Source: Thiobacillus sp. SCUT-2 | GTDB taxonomy: Bacteria; Pseudomonadota; Gammaproteobacteria; Burkholderiales; Thiobacillaceae | Direction of reading: 5' to 3' | Length of the DNA stretch: 64,000 nt | Assembly: GCF_035621355.1 (NCBI RefSeq) | Contig: NZ_CP141769.1 | Coordinates: 868,001-932,000, forward strand | Shown: in pieces, positions 52,031-62,381 of the stretch | How the letters are laid out: each line of letters opens with the position of its first letter | Numbering within the stretch: position 1 is the stretch's first letter | The notes under the pieces: generated by a model | What the model saw: the letters and a program-made list of their open reading frames with translations, nothing else | Told to the model about the DNA's origin: nothing | Database searches by the model: none | Program-made: the position numbers and the translations under genes

Positions 52031-52999
52031 TCAAAAACTGCGGTCAACCGCGAAAGCCGCTAATTGTAGCAAAGCTGATTTGGAATTTGAATCCGGCAAC
52101 GAAGAAATTGCTTCGTTCGCCGTCTGGATTTCCCGCTGCGCGACCTCACGCGTGTACTGCAGCGCGCGCGTATCCTTGATGGCGGCGAGCACGCTCTGGA
52201 ATTCGGTCAGGCCGCCGTGTTCGATGGCCTGGCGGATGCTGGCTGCCTGTTCCGGGGTGCCGTGCTTCATTGCATACAGCAGCGGCAGGGTGGGTTTGCC
52301 TTCAGCCAGGTCGTCACCGATGTTCTTGCCGGTCTTGAGGAAATCACCGGAGTAGTCCAGCACATCGTCGATCAGCTGGAACGCGGTGCCAAGATGCATG
52401 CCGTAGCGCGCCAGCGCGTCCTTTTCCGCGTCGCTGCCGCCACCGATGACGGCGCCCAGCCGGCTCGCGGCCTCGAACAGCTTGGCGGTCTTGTAGCGGA
52501 TGACGCGCAGGTAGTGCTCTTCGTCGATGTCGGGGTCGTGGCAGTTGAGCAGTTGCAGTACCTCGCCCTCGGCGATGATGTTGGTGGCGTCGGACAGGAT
52601 GCGCATGACTTCCATGTTGTCGATTCCCACCATCATCTGGAAGGCGCGCGTATAGAGGAAGTCGCCGACCAGCACGCTGGCGGCATTTCCGAACAGGGCG
52701 TTGGCGGTTTCACGGCCGCGCCGTAGTTCGGATTCGTCGACCACGTCGTCATGCAGCAGCGTCGCGGTATGGATGAACTCGACGACCGCCGCCAGTTCGT
52801 GGTGCGCGCGCCCCGAATAATCGAAGCAGCCGGCCGACAGCAGGACCAGAGCCGGACGCAGCCGCTTGCCGCCGCTGTTGATGATGTACTCGGAAACCTG
52901 GCGGATCAGCACCACGTCGGAATACAGGCTTTGGCGAATGACATGGTCGACGGCGCGCATGTCGTCGGCCAGGAAGGATTGCAGGCTCTCCAGGGACAC
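52031..52999 (-). CDS. ispB: Octaprenyl diphosphate synthase
   Basis: Trans-prenyltransferase that makes the C40 side chain of ubiquinone from FPP and IPP. The 322-residue product has the first aspartate-rich motif in TATLLHDDVVDESELRRG and the second in FQLIDDVLDYSGD, plus GGKRLRPALVLLSAG at the N-side. The GTG start at 52999 gives the length of E. coli IspB (323); a longer frame to 53095 adds residues rich in Pro and Gly with no conservation. It diverges from rplU, the usual arrangement. Confidence 0.93.
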   Translation of the reverse strand: MSLESLQSFLADDMRAVDHVIRQSLYSDVVLIRQVSEYIINSGGKRLRPALVLLSAGCFDYSGRAHHELAAVVEFIHTATLLHDDVVDESELRRGRETANALFGNAASVLVGDFLYTRAFQMMVGIDNMEVMRILSDATNIIAEGEVLQLLNCHDPDIDEEHYLRVIRYKTAKLFEAASRLGAVIGGGSDAEKDALARYGMHLGTAFQLIDDVLDYSGDFLKTGKNIGDDLAEGKPTLPLLYAMKHGTPEQAASIRQAIEHGGLTEFQSVLAAIKDTRALQYTREVAQREIQTANEAISSLPDSNSKSALLQLAAFAVDRSF

Positions 53000-53100
53000 G
53001 ATAGGGCAGGGGCGTTGGTAAATCCCGCCATGGTAGCAGCCCGGCCGCGGTTTTTCACCGCGCGCGCCCGGATAATCGTGGGCGCGGCCCGTCAAAGCGT

Positions 53101-53129
53101 TTGACTTGGCACTTCTTCGCCGCTAGAAT
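53101..53129 (+). promoter_or_regulatory. Sigma-70 promoter of rplU-rpmA-obgE
   Basis: TTGACT (53101-53106), a 17-bp spacer and TAGAAT (53124-53129) give 10 of 12 matches to consensus. It lies 38 bp before rplU. Confidence 0.75.
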
Positions 53130-53167
53130 TTCGCGTTTTCCTGGGTTCGAATTGGTTGGAGACCCCC

Positions 53168-53479
53168 ATGTACGCAGTCATCAAAACCGGCGGCAAGCAG
53201 TACCGCGTGAGCGCCGGCGACAAACTGAAGATCGAGAAGCTCGATGCCGACGTCGGCAGCGAAATCACCTTTGACCAGGTCCTGATGGTGGGCGACGGCG
53301 CCGACATCAAGATGGGCGCGCCCCTGCTGCGCGGCGCCACGGTCAAGGCCACGGTGCTCAATCAGGCCCGCGGCGACAAGATCAAGATTTTCAAGATGCG
53401 CCGTCGCAAGCACTATCGCAAGAGCCAGGGCCATCGCCAGTACTACACCGAAGTGCAGATCGCCGGCATTTCCGCATAA
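53168..53479 (+). CDS. rplU: 50S ribosomal protein L21
   Basis: A 103-residue large-subunit protein that binds 23S rRNA next to L20. The N-terminus [20 protein letters not shown] and the signature [20 protein letters not shown] are canonical. GGAGA precedes ATG 53168. It is the first gene of rplU-rpmA-obgE. Confidence 0.98.
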   Translation: MYAVIKTGGKQYRVSAGDKLKIEKLDADVGSEITFDQVLMVGDGADIKMGAPLLRGATVKATVLNQARGDKIKIFKMRRRKHYRKSQGHRQYYTEVQIAGISA

Positions 53480-53491
53480 GGAGCACACAAC

Positions 53492-53755
53492 ATGGCACAC
53501 AAGAAAGCAGGCGGCAGCTCGCGCAACGGCCGCGATTCGGAATCGAAACGCCTGGGCGTCAAGCGCTATGGCGACCAGCTGGTTCAGGCCGGCAACATCC
53601 TGGTTCGTCAGCGTGGCACCCAGTTCCATCCGGGTGACAACGTCGGCATCGGCAAGGATCACACCCTGTTCGCCAAGGTCGCCGGCACCGTCAAGTTCGA
53701 GATCAAGGGCGCAGCCCGTCGCAAGACGGTACGCATCGAGCCGGTCGCGGCCTGA
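53492..53755 (+). CDS. rpmA: 50S ribosomal protein L27
   Basis: An 87-residue protein whose N-terminus reaches the peptidyl-transferase centre. [20 protein letters not shown] and [20 protein letters not shown] are family signatures. It starts directly at MAHKKAG, with no cleavable extension of the Firmicutes type. It lies 12 bp after rplU, behind an AAGGAG site. Confidence 0.98.
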   Translation: MAHKKAGGSSRNGRDSESKRLGVKRYGDQLVQAGNILVRQRGTQFHPGDNVGIGKDHTLFAKVAGTVKFEIKGAARRKTVRIEPVAA

Positions 53756-53769
53756 TCGATTTGCACTGA

Positions 53770-55163
<1,394 letters not shown>

Positions 55164-55180
55164 GGGCCTGGCCTGGTTAC

Positions 55181-55202
55181 CTTCTCCCGCGGGCGGGAGA
55201 AG
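55181..55202. repeat. REP-like palindrome near cbbO
   Basis: CTTCTCCCGC, a central GG and GCGGGAGAAG form a perfect 10-bp-arm palindrome, followed by ATGCGGAGAGGGGG. The grammar matches the other GGAGAGGG elements. On the minus strand it lies just 3' of cbbO. Confidence 0.7.
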
Positions 55203-55229
55203 AATGCGGAGAGGGGGAGCGTAGCAATT

Positions 55230-57347
55230 TCATGTCGTGATGCGGCGGTAGATGTCGGTCACTTTTACGGGCAATTGTCGCACGTCGTCGAGGATGATGT
55301 AACGCGCCGCGCCGTACATGTGCGGCAGGTAATCGCGGGCGTCGCGGTCGAGCGTGATGCAGAAGGGGTGGATGCCGGTGCGCGCGGCTTCCAGCAGCGC
55401 CATGCGGGTATCCTCGACGCCGTACTGGCCGCGGTAGACGTCGAAGTAGTCGTCGGGGCGGCCGTCGGACAGGGTCACCAGCACCCGCGTCTTCGCCTCG
55501 ACCTGATTCAGGAGCTTGGTCATGTGCCGCAGTGCGAAGCCCATGCGCGTGTATTCCTGCGGGCGGATGCCGGAGATGCGCGCCTTCACCTCGTCGTCGT
55601 AGCGGTCGTCGAAGGTCTTGATGCGGAACAGTTCGCAGCGCTTGCGCGTGGTGCCGGAGAAGCCGTAGATCGCGTAGCGGTCGCCGAGCAGTTCGAGCGC
55701 CTCGCACAGCAGGATCAGGGCCTCGCGCTCGGCCTCGTTGATCCAGCCCTTGGTCGAGCCGCTCATGTCGACCAGGAAGGCGACCGCGATGTTGCGCTCC
55801 GCGCGGTGCAGCCGCACGAACAGGCGGTCGCTCATCTCGCGGCCGTCGCGGGCGTCGGCGAGCGCCTCGACCAGCGCGTCGAGGTCGATCTCGTCGCCCT
55901 GTGCCTGCCGCTTCTCGAAGCGGTTCTCGTCGCGCAGCGCCTCGAACTTGCGGCGCAAATGGCGCACCAGGCCGGCGTGGCGGTCGAGCGTGTCGCGCAC
56001 GAAGCCATCGTAGACCGGAGCGACTGCCTTCTCGCGCATGGTGCACCAGTTCTTGCGGTAGTGCTGGCGTCCGTGATCCCACTCGGGGTAAAGCTCGGCG
56101 CCCTTCTCGTGGTAGGTGCCGTGCCACACGGCATCAGGATCCTCCGGCCGGTCGAACACGAGATTGGGGTCGTATTCGCCTTCGCCCGCCGGGACGAGGT
56201 AATCGGGCGGAATGTCGCCGAAATCCAGATACACCGAAGTCAGCAGCTGCTTCACGTCGTCGGGCGGCGCGACCGGCGCGCCGTCGAGCGTGATGTCGAA
56301 ATCGAGCGCACCGTTCTCTTCGCGCGGCGTCGCGTCGATCGCGGGTGGCGCCGGCGGGGCGGCCGCGTCCTGCGCCTTGGCGGCGGCGTGTTCGTCCGCG
56401 AGCTGCGCCAGCTTGACGCGCAGGCGCGCCTTCTCCTTGTCCAGGCGTTGCGCACGGGCCGCGGCGACGGCATCGGGGCGCAATTCCCCCTGGAAGCACC
56501 AGGCCGGAAAATCCGGCAGATGATAGGCGCGCTCGAGGAGCGCGAGGCTGTCTTCGACCTGCGCGTCGGACGCACGCAGGCGCTCGGCCAGCGGCTGCCA
56601 TTCGCCTGGAAGCGTGTCGCCCAGGATGCCCATGAGCCGCTGGATCTCGCGATGCAGGCCCGGCAGCTCGCGCGCGATGCAGGCGGTCAGGCGCAGGGTC
56701 TCGAGCGCGTTGAACTGCTGCAGGGCGCGACCGGGATGCGGATAGCCGGCGCAGGCCGCGGCGAGGTCGGCGCGCAGTGTGCCGAAGCGCGTCTGCGCCC
56801 ACAGCAGGGCGACGGTCGCCTTCGTCAGCTTGAAGTTGTCGTCGCGGCTCGGCAGCCGCGTCGTGATGGCGGGCAGGACGATCTTCTCGCTGTCGGTGTA
56901 GATGCCGTCGCCCTGTTCGATCTTGAGCTTGCGGCCCGCGAGCCCGCGCACGAAGTTGCCGAGCACGCCGGCGATGTCGTCGAAGAGCGCCCCTTCGGTA
57001 TGCGTCTGCCCCGCGCGTGCGTAGCCGTCGACCTGCTCGGCGATCGACAGCGCGGCATAGATGCCGGCGCGATCGTAGGTGTCGCACAGCTGCACCGCCC
57101 ACGCCTCGATCGCGCGCGGGTCGAGACGGCGGATCAGGTCCGGCGCCCGCTTGGCGAAATGGAAAGCCAGCGTGATGTGGGTACTGGCGACGCGGCGGAT
57201 CCAGTCGAGCACGAAGTCCTGCTCGTCGCGTTCGAGCCTGGACAGCGCGCGCGCGACCGGGCCGACGGCATGGAAGGTGAATTCGGTCTCCAGCCAGACG
57301 TCGAGCAGCGGCTCGATCTCGGCACGGGTCAGTTGCGGGCTGGCCAT
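55230..57347 (-). CDS. cbbO: CbbO/NorD-like VWA-domain protein
   Basis: A 705-residue partner of a MoxR-type ATPase. The N-terminal two thirds is helical and specific to the CbbO/NorD family. The C-terminal von Willebrand A domain (about 515-700) has the metal-binding MIDAS DMSGSTKG with Asp527, Ser529 and Ser531, and a later TLSDGRPDDY block. In Rubisco activases of chemoautotrophs CbbO is the adaptor that binds Rubisco through its VWA domain while CbbQ remodels it. No Rubisco gene lies here, so NorD-like or another client role is possible. cbbQ is 16 bp upstream on the same strand. Confidence 0.82.
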   Translation of the reverse strand: MASPQLTRAEIEPLLDVWLETEFTFHAVGPVARALSRLERDEQDFVLDWIRRVASTHITLAFHFAKRAPDLIRRLDPRAIEAWAVQLCDTYDRAGIYAALSIAEQVDGYARAGQTHTEGALFDDIAGVLGNFVRGLAGRKLKIEQGDGIYTDSEKIVLPAITTRLPSRDDNFKLTKATVALLWAQTRFGTLRADLAAACAGYPHPGRALQQFNALETLRLTACIARELPGLHREIQRLMGILGDTLPGEWQPLAERLRASDAQVEDSLALLERAYHLPDFPAWCFQGELRPDAVAAARAQRLDKEKARLRVKLAQLADEHAAAKAQDAAAPPAPPAIDATPREENGALDFDITLDGAPVAPPDDVKQLLTSVYLDFGDIPPDYLVPAGEGEYDPNLVFDRPEDPDAVWHGTYHEKGAELYPEWDHGRQHYRKNWCTMREKAVAPVYDGFVRDTLDRHAGLVRHLRRKFEALRDENRFEKRQAQGDEIDLDALVEALADARDGREMSDRLFVRLHRAERNIAVAFLVDMSGSTKGWINEAEREALILLCEALELLGDRYAIYGFSGTTRKRCELFRIKTFDDRYDDEVKARISGIRPQEYTRMGFALRHMTKLLNQVEAKTRVLVTLSDGRPDDYFDVYRGQYGVEDTRMALLEAARTGIHPFCITLDRDARDYLPHMYGAARYIILDDVRQLPVKVTDIYRRITT

Positions 57348-57363
57348 GGGCCGCGGCGTCGCG

Positions 57364-58176
57364 TCAGAACAGCGAGGACGAGAGTTCCTGGATCGCGGTC
57401 AGCATGTCGGCGTCGTCGGTGACCGCTTGCGCCACCGCACTGCGGCACGCCACCACCGGATCGACGCCGCTGGAAATGAGCTTGCCGGCATGCACCAGGA
57501 GCCGCGTCGATGCGCCTTCCTCGAGGCCGCTGCCCTTGAGGTTGCGGGTCATCTGGGCGAACCTGACCAGCTTTTCCGCCATGCCCGCGTCGATGCCCGA
57601 TTCGTTGACGACGATGCGGCGCTCCAGCTCGGCTGCGGGATAGTCGAACTCCAGCGCGACGAAGCGCTGCCGGGTAGACTGCTTGAGATCCTTCAGCACG
57701 CTCTGGTAGCCCGGGTTGTAGGAAATCGCGAGACAGAACTCGGGCGGCGCCTCGACCAGCTGGCCGAGCTTCTCCATCGGCAGGGTGCGGCGGTCGTCGG
57801 CGAGCGGGTGGATCACCACCATGGTGTCCTTGCGCGCCTCCACGATTTCATCCAGATAGCAGATGCCGCCAGCACGCACCGCGCGGGTGAGCGGGCCGTC
57901 GACCCACACCGTTTCGCCGCCCTTCACCAGATAGCGCCCGACGAGGTCGGACGCGGTGAGGTCGTCGTGGCACGACACCGTGATCAGCGGGCGCTTCAGA
58001 CGCCACGCCATGTGCTCCATGAAGCGCGTCTTGCCGCAGCCCGTCGGTCCCTTCAGCAGCACGGGAATCTGCTGCCGGTACGCCGCTTCGAACAGCTGGA
58101 TTTCGTCCCCGATGGGCTCGTAGTAGGGTTCGCGTTCGATCAGGTGCTGGGCGGGGTCGAGAGTTCGGGCGTTCAT
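57364..58176 (-). CDS. cbbQ: CbbQ/NorQ-type MoxR AAA+ ATPase
   Basis: A 270-residue hexameric ATPase of the MoxR clade. Walker A is GPTGCGKT (43-50), Walker B is ICYLDEI (about 106-112), sensor 1 is ISYNPGY and the arginine finger region is [17 protein letters not shown]. The pattern [21 protein letters not shown] is shared by CbbQ and NorQ. ATG 58176 is chosen ([10 protein letters not shown]); frames further upstream overlap the DUF4124 gene. With cbbO it forms a remodelling pair located downstream of aprBA rather than beside Rubisco genes. Confidence 0.85.
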   Translation of the reverse strand: MNARTLDPAQHLIEREPYYEPIGDEIQLFEAAYRQQIPVLLKGPTGCGKTRFMEHMAWRLKRPLITVSCHDDLTASDLVGRYLVKGGETVWVDGPLTRAVRAGGICYLDEIVEARKDTMVVIHPLADDRRTLPMEKLGQLVEAPPEFCLAISYNPGYQSVLKDLKQSTRQRFVALEFDYPAAELERRIVVNESGIDAGMAEKLVRFAQMTRNLKGSGLEEGASTRLLVHAGKLISSGVDPVVACRSAVAQAVTDDADMLTAIQELSSSLF

Positions 58177-58187
58177 GATCCAGGAGG

Positions 58188-58631
58188 TCAGAAGCAGCCG
58201 GCGCGCTGCTTCTTGCGTTCGATTTCCTTGGCTTCGAGGTTCCACGCGTCCATCTGCTTTTGCGTGTAGCCGTTGCGGCGGGCCTGGTCCATCTTGTCGA
58301 GCACACGCCCGAGCTTGTCGGACAGCGTATCGCACTGCCGCATCGAGCGTGTTGCGACCGGCTGCTTGCGGGGCGGTTCGGCAGGGTCGGTCTTCGGGGC
58401 CGGCGACGCCGCCCTGGCCCCGGAGGGGCGCGGCTGGACCGAGGCTGGCGGTGCGGCCGGGGATGGCGCGGGATCGACGTCGACCGTGCGGGCCTCGCGG
58501 GCATCGTGGCAGGGCAGGTTGGAATAGGTGACCCGGCCCCGTGCGTCGATGCACTTGTTGAGCGTGGCGCCCGCCGCCCCCAGGCTCAGGGCGAGAGCGG
58601 CGAGTGCCGGAAGGACGATCGCGGCGCGCAT
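58188..58631 (-). CDS. Exported DUF4124-domain protein
   Basis: A 147-residue secreted protein. After a signal peptide ([20 protein letters not shown]) comes a DUF4124 domain (about 22-50), [18 protein letters not shown], with the two family cysteines. A Pro/Ala linker and a basic helical tail (about 95-147) with two more cysteines follow. DUF4124 proteins are periplasmic or envelope-associated and of unknown role. ATG 58631 lies 5 bp below the ykgJ-type stop, and the stop is 11 bp before cbbQ, so it is in the same run of genes. Confidence 0.82.
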   Translation of the reverse strand: MRAAIVLPALAALALSLGAAGATLNKCIDARGRVTYSNLPCHDAREARTVDVDPAPSPAAPPASVQPRPSGARAASPAPKTDPAEPPRKQPVATRSMRQCDTLSDKLGRVLDKMDQARRNGYTQKQMDAWNLEAKEIERKKQRAGCF

Positions 58632-58635
58632 CGGG

Positions 58636-59547
58636 TCAATGGTCGCCTGCGTACTTCTCGTCCTCCAGCGCCATCTTCTGCTGGAATTCGGCTTCCTTCT
58701 GCTGCTCGGCCATCGCGCGACGGCGCGCGAGCCGCTTCTCGTAGGCATCCGGTCGCTCGTCGACGAACTTCTCGCCGAACAGCGTGTGGCGCAGGAAATT
58801 GAGGCCGAAGTCGAGCAGGGCCTCGTCGTCCGCGACGAGCGTCGCCATCACCTCGACCGGGATGTCGTAGGTCTCGTTGAAGCTCTCGCTCATGACGAAG
58901 GCGCGGAAGCGGTCGACGTCATAGCTCGCCATGAAGAACAGCTGGTTGGACACCGGCGTCGGCTTGCCGATCGCGGGGCCGGCGGACTTGCGCTTGACCA
59001 CCAGCTGGCGCCAGGCGTGCGCCTTCCGGTCGTAGAGGTCGACGCCCTGATCGCGGCGGTATTCCTCGATGGTCTGCGTCTTGTCCTCGAAGTGCCCGAG
59101 GCAGTGGGGCTCCTTCACCAGCGCGTAGGCGGCGCGGTCGAAGTACTCGTCGGAGCGGCGCATGGTCAGCAGCGCGACCGGGTAGTAGCGGCACGCGGTG
59201 GGGCGGTCCTCGTAGACGCCGCAGCCCTCGGGCTTCATGAACTGGCAGGCGGTGCCGCCGTCGACCGGCTTCAGCTTGATGCCGGGCATGCCGTCCTTGT
59301 CCATCTCGAACGGCACGGAATACTGCTTGAGGAATTCACCCGAGGAGAGGTCGAGGCGCTTCTTCAGGCGCAGCACGTCGTAGGGGGTGAGCGGGATGTC
59401 GATGTTGGAACAGCAGGCGTTCCAGCACTTGACGTCGCGGTGGCAGCGGAACTGCAGCTTCGCATCCTCCGCCAGCATGATGGGTTTGACCGGGCTTCCC
59501 GCGAAGGGCGAGTCGGCGATCATGTCCTTGAATTCGGCTTCGTTCAT
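58636..59547 (-). CDS. YkgJ-family cysteine-cluster protein
   Basis: A 303-residue protein with the zinc/iron-chelating cysteine cluster of the UPF0153/YkgJ family. Cysteines lie in FRCHRDVKCWNACCSNIDIP, CQFMKPEGCGVYEDRPTACR and PHCLGHF. The C-terminal third is charged and helical. Biochemistry is unknown; the motif could hold an Fe-S cluster. GGAAGG on the minus strand favours ATG 59547 over GTG 59556. It begins about 180 bp after aprA, behind a terminator, and opens the run YkgJ-DUF4124-cbbQ-cbbO. Confidence 0.82.
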   Translation of the reverse strand: MNEAEFKDMIADSPFAGSPVKPIMLAEDAKLQFRCHRDVKCWNACCSNIDIPLTPYDVLRLKKRLDLSSGEFLKQYSVPFEMDKDGMPGIKLKPVDGGTACQFMKPEGCGVYEDRPTACRYYPVALLTMRRSDEYFDRAAYALVKEPHCLGHFEDKTQTIEEYRRDQGVDLYDRKAHAWRQLVVKRKSAGPAIGKPTPVSNQLFFMASYDVDRFRAFVMSESFNETYDIPVEVMATLVADDEALLDFGLNFLRHTLFGEKFVDERPDAYEKRLARRRAMAEQQKEAEFQQKMALEDEKYAGDH

Positions 59548-59678
59548 TTCAATCACTACCTTCCGGGGCCGGGCCCCTTACTTCAAAAAACAGACAACAC
59601 ACGGTCGGGAACACGTAGGGTACGCGCTTTCGGCCGAATGCTGAACAACCCTGATTCGCTTGCGTGTTTCGTGGCCGG

Positions 59679-59708
59679 AAAAAAACCGGGCGCCATGAAG
59701 GCGCCCGG
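59679..59708 (-). terminator. Rho-independent terminator of sat-aprBA
   Basis: On the minus strand CCGGGCGCC, loop TTCAT and GGCGCCCGG (stem at 59686-59694 and 59700-59708) are followed by seven T. It lies 23 bp after the aprA stop. Confidence 0.92.
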
Positions 59709-59730
59709 AGTTCACTGCCGATTCAAAGGA

Positions 59731-61752
59731 TCAGTGGGCAGCGGGCTTGAACAGCTTGGACTTGTCGACCAGATCCACGTGGGCGCGCTTGAAGCAGTTC
59801 CACTTCTTGGAGTTCTTGTCGTACACCGAGTTCACGAAGCAGTGCCAGTTCTCCTCGTCGACGAAGTTCTTGTCGGCGCGGTAGTAGAAGCCGGGGTAAC
59901 GGCTTTCCTGACGGAACTGGATGTGCTGCATGTGGGCTTCCGCCGTCAGGATGCGGTGGTAGTTTTCCCAGGCGCGGAGCAGCTCGTGCAGGTCCTTCGC
60001 ACGCATCTTCTCGGCGTCTTCCTTCAGCATTTCCAGCTTCTCTTCGGCCACCTTCAGCATCTTGTCGTTGGTGGTGTAGTAGGTCGCGACACCGGCAACG
60101 TACTCGTCCATGATCTTCTGCAGGCGGAACTGCAGCATCTTGGGCGTGATGTAGTTGGGGTTGACGTCGATCGCCGTGGTGTAGTCCTTGAACTCGAGGT
60201 AGGTACGCACCGGCTTGTAGATCTCCTCGACCAGCTGCTCGACCGGGGTGTCGAGCTCGGGCTTCAGGTCCTTGTTGTCGATGCAGTACTTGACCATGGA
60301 CTTGGCGCACATGCGGCCTTCGGCGTGGGAGCCGGAGGAGAACTTGTGGCCGGACGCGCCCACGCCGTCGCCGGCGGTGAACAGGCCCTTGACCGTGGTC
60401 ATCGAGCGGTAGCCCCAGCTCCAGCCCTTCGGCAGGTGCGCCGGGATCTTGTCCTTGTCCGCGTGCAGCTCGTCGGTCGGGGCGCCGATGTCGGTCGGAC
60501 CCGAAACCCAGATGCCGCAGCAGCCGGAGTGCGAGCCGAGCAGGTAGGGCTCGGTCGGCATCAGCTCGGAGTTCTTCTTCTCGGGCTCGATGTTCTCGCC
60601 GACCCAGATGCCGCACTGGCCGACGCACATGTCGAGGAAGTCTTCCCAGGCTTCGGCTTCGAGGTGCTTCACTTCGCGCGGGGTCAGGGTCTCACGCAGC
60701 TTGGCGAGGGCGGTCACGGTGTCCATGTAGATGGGGCCGCGGCCTTCCTTCATCTCCTTCAGCATCAGGTGGTTGCGCAGGCAGGACGCCGGCACCGCAG
60801 CCTGGCCGTAGGGGGGGTAGTCGTTCAGCAGTTCCTTGTTCTTCTGCATGTAGACTTCGCCGTTGGCGTTGACGGCCTGGGCCTTGAACAGCAGGAACCA
60901 GGCGCCGACCGGGCCGTAGCCGTCCTTGAAGCGGGCGGGCACGAAGCGGTTTTCCATCATGGTCAGCTCGGCGCCGGCTTCGGCAGCCATCGCGTAGGTC
61001 GAGCCGGCGTTCCACACCGGGTACCAGGCGCGGCCGGTGCCTTCACCGACGGAGCGCGGACGGAAGATGTTCACGCAGCCACCGGCGGCCAGCAGGATGG
61101 CCTTGGCCTTGAACACGAACACCTTGTGGTCGCGCGTCGAGAAGCCGACGGCCCCGGCGATGCGGTTGGGGTCGTTCTTGTCGTTGACCAGCTTGACGAT
61201 GAACACGCGCTCCTGGATGCGGTCCATGCCGAGCGCCTTCTTGGCGGCTTCGGCGACGATCCACTTGTAGGATTCGCCGTTGATCATGATCTGCCATTTG
61301 CCGGAACGCACGGGCTTGCCGCCGTCCTTCAGCGCGGGCAGGCCCTGCGAGCCGTCGTGGCGCTCGCCGTTCTCGTCGGTCTTCCAGATCGGCAGGCCCC
61401 ATTCCTCGAACAGGTGCACGGAGTCGTCGACGTGGCGGCCGAGGTCGTAGGCGAGGTCGTCACGGGTGATGCCCATCAGGTCGTTGGAGACCATGCGGGC
61501 GTAGTCGGCGGGGTCCTGCTCGGTGCCGATGTAGGTGTTGATCGCGGACAGGCCCTGCGCGACGGCGCCGGAACGGTCCATCGCGGCCTTGTCGACCAGC
61601 TTGATCTTGAGGTCCATGCCGAGCTCGGCCTTGGCGGCGTCGGCCCAGCGCATGACTTCGTAACCGGCGCCGCAGCATGCCATGCCACCGCCGATCAGGA
61701 GGATGTCGAGGTCCTCCTGGACAACTTCGGGATTACCAAATTCTCCAGCCAT
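59731..61752 (-). CDS. aprA: Adenylylsulfate (APS) reductase alpha subunit
   Basis: FAD subunit of dissimilatory APS reductase. In sulfur oxidisers it forms APS from sulfite and AMP, releasing two electrons. The 673-residue product has the FAD-binding ILLIGGGMACCGAGYE at the N-terminus, an invariant active-site region around MDRSGAVAQGLSAINTYIG, the arginine block ENRFVPARFKDGYGPVGAW and the histidine region SGHKFSSGSHAEGRM. The length and blocks match the cytosolic AprA of sulfur-oxidising bacteria. ATG 61752 is preferred over TTG 61758. It follows aprB by 21 bp. Confidence 0.97.
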   Translation of the reverse strand: MAGEFGNPEVVQEDLDILLIGGGMACCGAGYEVMRWADAAKAELGMDLKIKLVDKAAMDRSGAVAQGLSAINTYIGTEQDPADYARMVSNDLMGITRDDLAYDLGRHVDDSVHLFEEWGLPIWKTDENGERHDGSQGLPALKDGGKPVRSGKWQIMINGESYKWIVAEAAKKALGMDRIQERVFIVKLVNDKNDPNRIAGAVGFSTRDHKVFVFKAKAILLAAGGCVNIFRPRSVGEGTGRAWYPVWNAGSTYAMAAEAGAELTMMENRFVPARFKDGYGPVGAWFLLFKAQAVNANGEVYMQKNKELLNDYPPYGQAAVPASCLRNHLMLKEMKEGRGPIYMDTVTALAKLRETLTPREVKHLEAEAWEDFLDMCVGQCGIWVGENIEPEKKNSELMPTEPYLLGSHSGCCGIWVSGPTDIGAPTDELHADKDKIPAHLPKGWSWGYRSMTTVKGLFTAGDGVGASGHKFSSGSHAEGRMCAKSMVKYCIDNKDLKPELDTPVEQLVEEIYKPVRTYLEFKDYTTAIDVNPNYITPKMLQFRLQKIMDEYVAGVATYYTTNDKMLKVAEEKLEMLKEDAEKMRAKDLHELLRAWENYHRILTAEAHMQHIQFRQESRYPGFYYRADKNFVDEENWHCFVNSVYDKNSKKWNCFKRAHVDLVDKSKLFKPAAH

Positions 61753-61773
61753 TTCCAAATACCTCTTGTCAGA

Positions 61774-62259
61774 TTACTTGCGGATCAGTTCTGCGGGGTT
61801 GCCCGGGCGGTAGCCCTTGGTGATGCCGCCGTCGGCCGAGCCGGTGAAGAAGCCGATCGCGGTGATGTCGGCCAACTTGGCAGTCGGCTTGCCACCGTAC
61901 GGATCGATCGAGCCCTCGGGCGTGGTGCGGATCGGGAACTTGAAGCGCTTCAGCGTGCCGTTGCGGAACTTGATGGTCCACATGATGGAGTCGGAACCGC
62001 GCAGGGGCTGCACCATGCCGCCCAGCGGCACGACGTCGGCGTAGTGGCGGGCTTCGATCGCCTGCTGCGGGCAGATCTTCACGCAGCTGTAGCACTCCCA
62101 GCACTGCTCGGGTTCCTGGTTGAACGCGCGCATGGCGTGGCCAGTTTCCGAACCGTCCTTGTCCAGCTTCATAAGGTCGTGCGGGCAGATGTACATGCAG
62201 GCGGTCTTGTCCTGACCCTTGCAGCCGTCGCACTTGTCGGTACGAACGTAGGTTGGCAT
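61774..62259 (-). CDS. aprB: Adenylylsulfate (APS) reductase beta subunit
   Basis: Electron-transfer subunit of APS reductase, 161 residues. It binds two [4Fe-4S] clusters: Cys10, 13, 21 and 25 (CDGCKGQDKTACMYIC, with the longer spacing typical of AprB) and Cys53, 56, 59 and 63 (CWECYSCVKIC). The C-terminal 90 residues wrap around AprA. GGAG precedes ATG 62259. It lies between sat (122 bp upstream) and aprA, cotranscribed with at least aprA. Confidence 0.97.
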   Translation of the reverse strand: MPTYVRTDKCDGCKGQDKTACMYICPHDLMKLDKDGSETGHAMRAFNQEPEQCWECYSCVKICPQQAIEARHYADVVPLGGMVQPLRGSDSIMWTIKFRNGTLKRFKFPIRTTPEGSIDPYGGKPTAKLADITAIGFFTGSADGGITKGYRPGNPAELIRK

Positions 62260-62381
62260 TAACGTCTCCTTGAGTTAGCTAACAATCCGCGTACGTCGCG
62301 GTCCGTTTTTTCGAACTTCCACCTGACCTTGGCCGGGGCGACTCGCGAATCCGCTTCCGGCAGGTTTAAGTCACGAATGCT

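Noticed and set aside
58528..62262. A 1244-codon open frame on the + strand, and similar long frames opposite dnaE (33057-36431), clpB (1964-4282) and tamB (7483-11238)
   Set aside because: They mirror real genes on the other strand, have H/R/A/G/V-rich composition and no family motifs. Stop-poor antisense frames are expected at this GC content.
62287..62311. Hairpin CCGCG/CGCGG followed by a T-tract on the + strand in the sat-aprB spacer
   Set aside because: It faces the wrong way for the minus-strand sat-aprBA transcript, and no + strand gene ends there.
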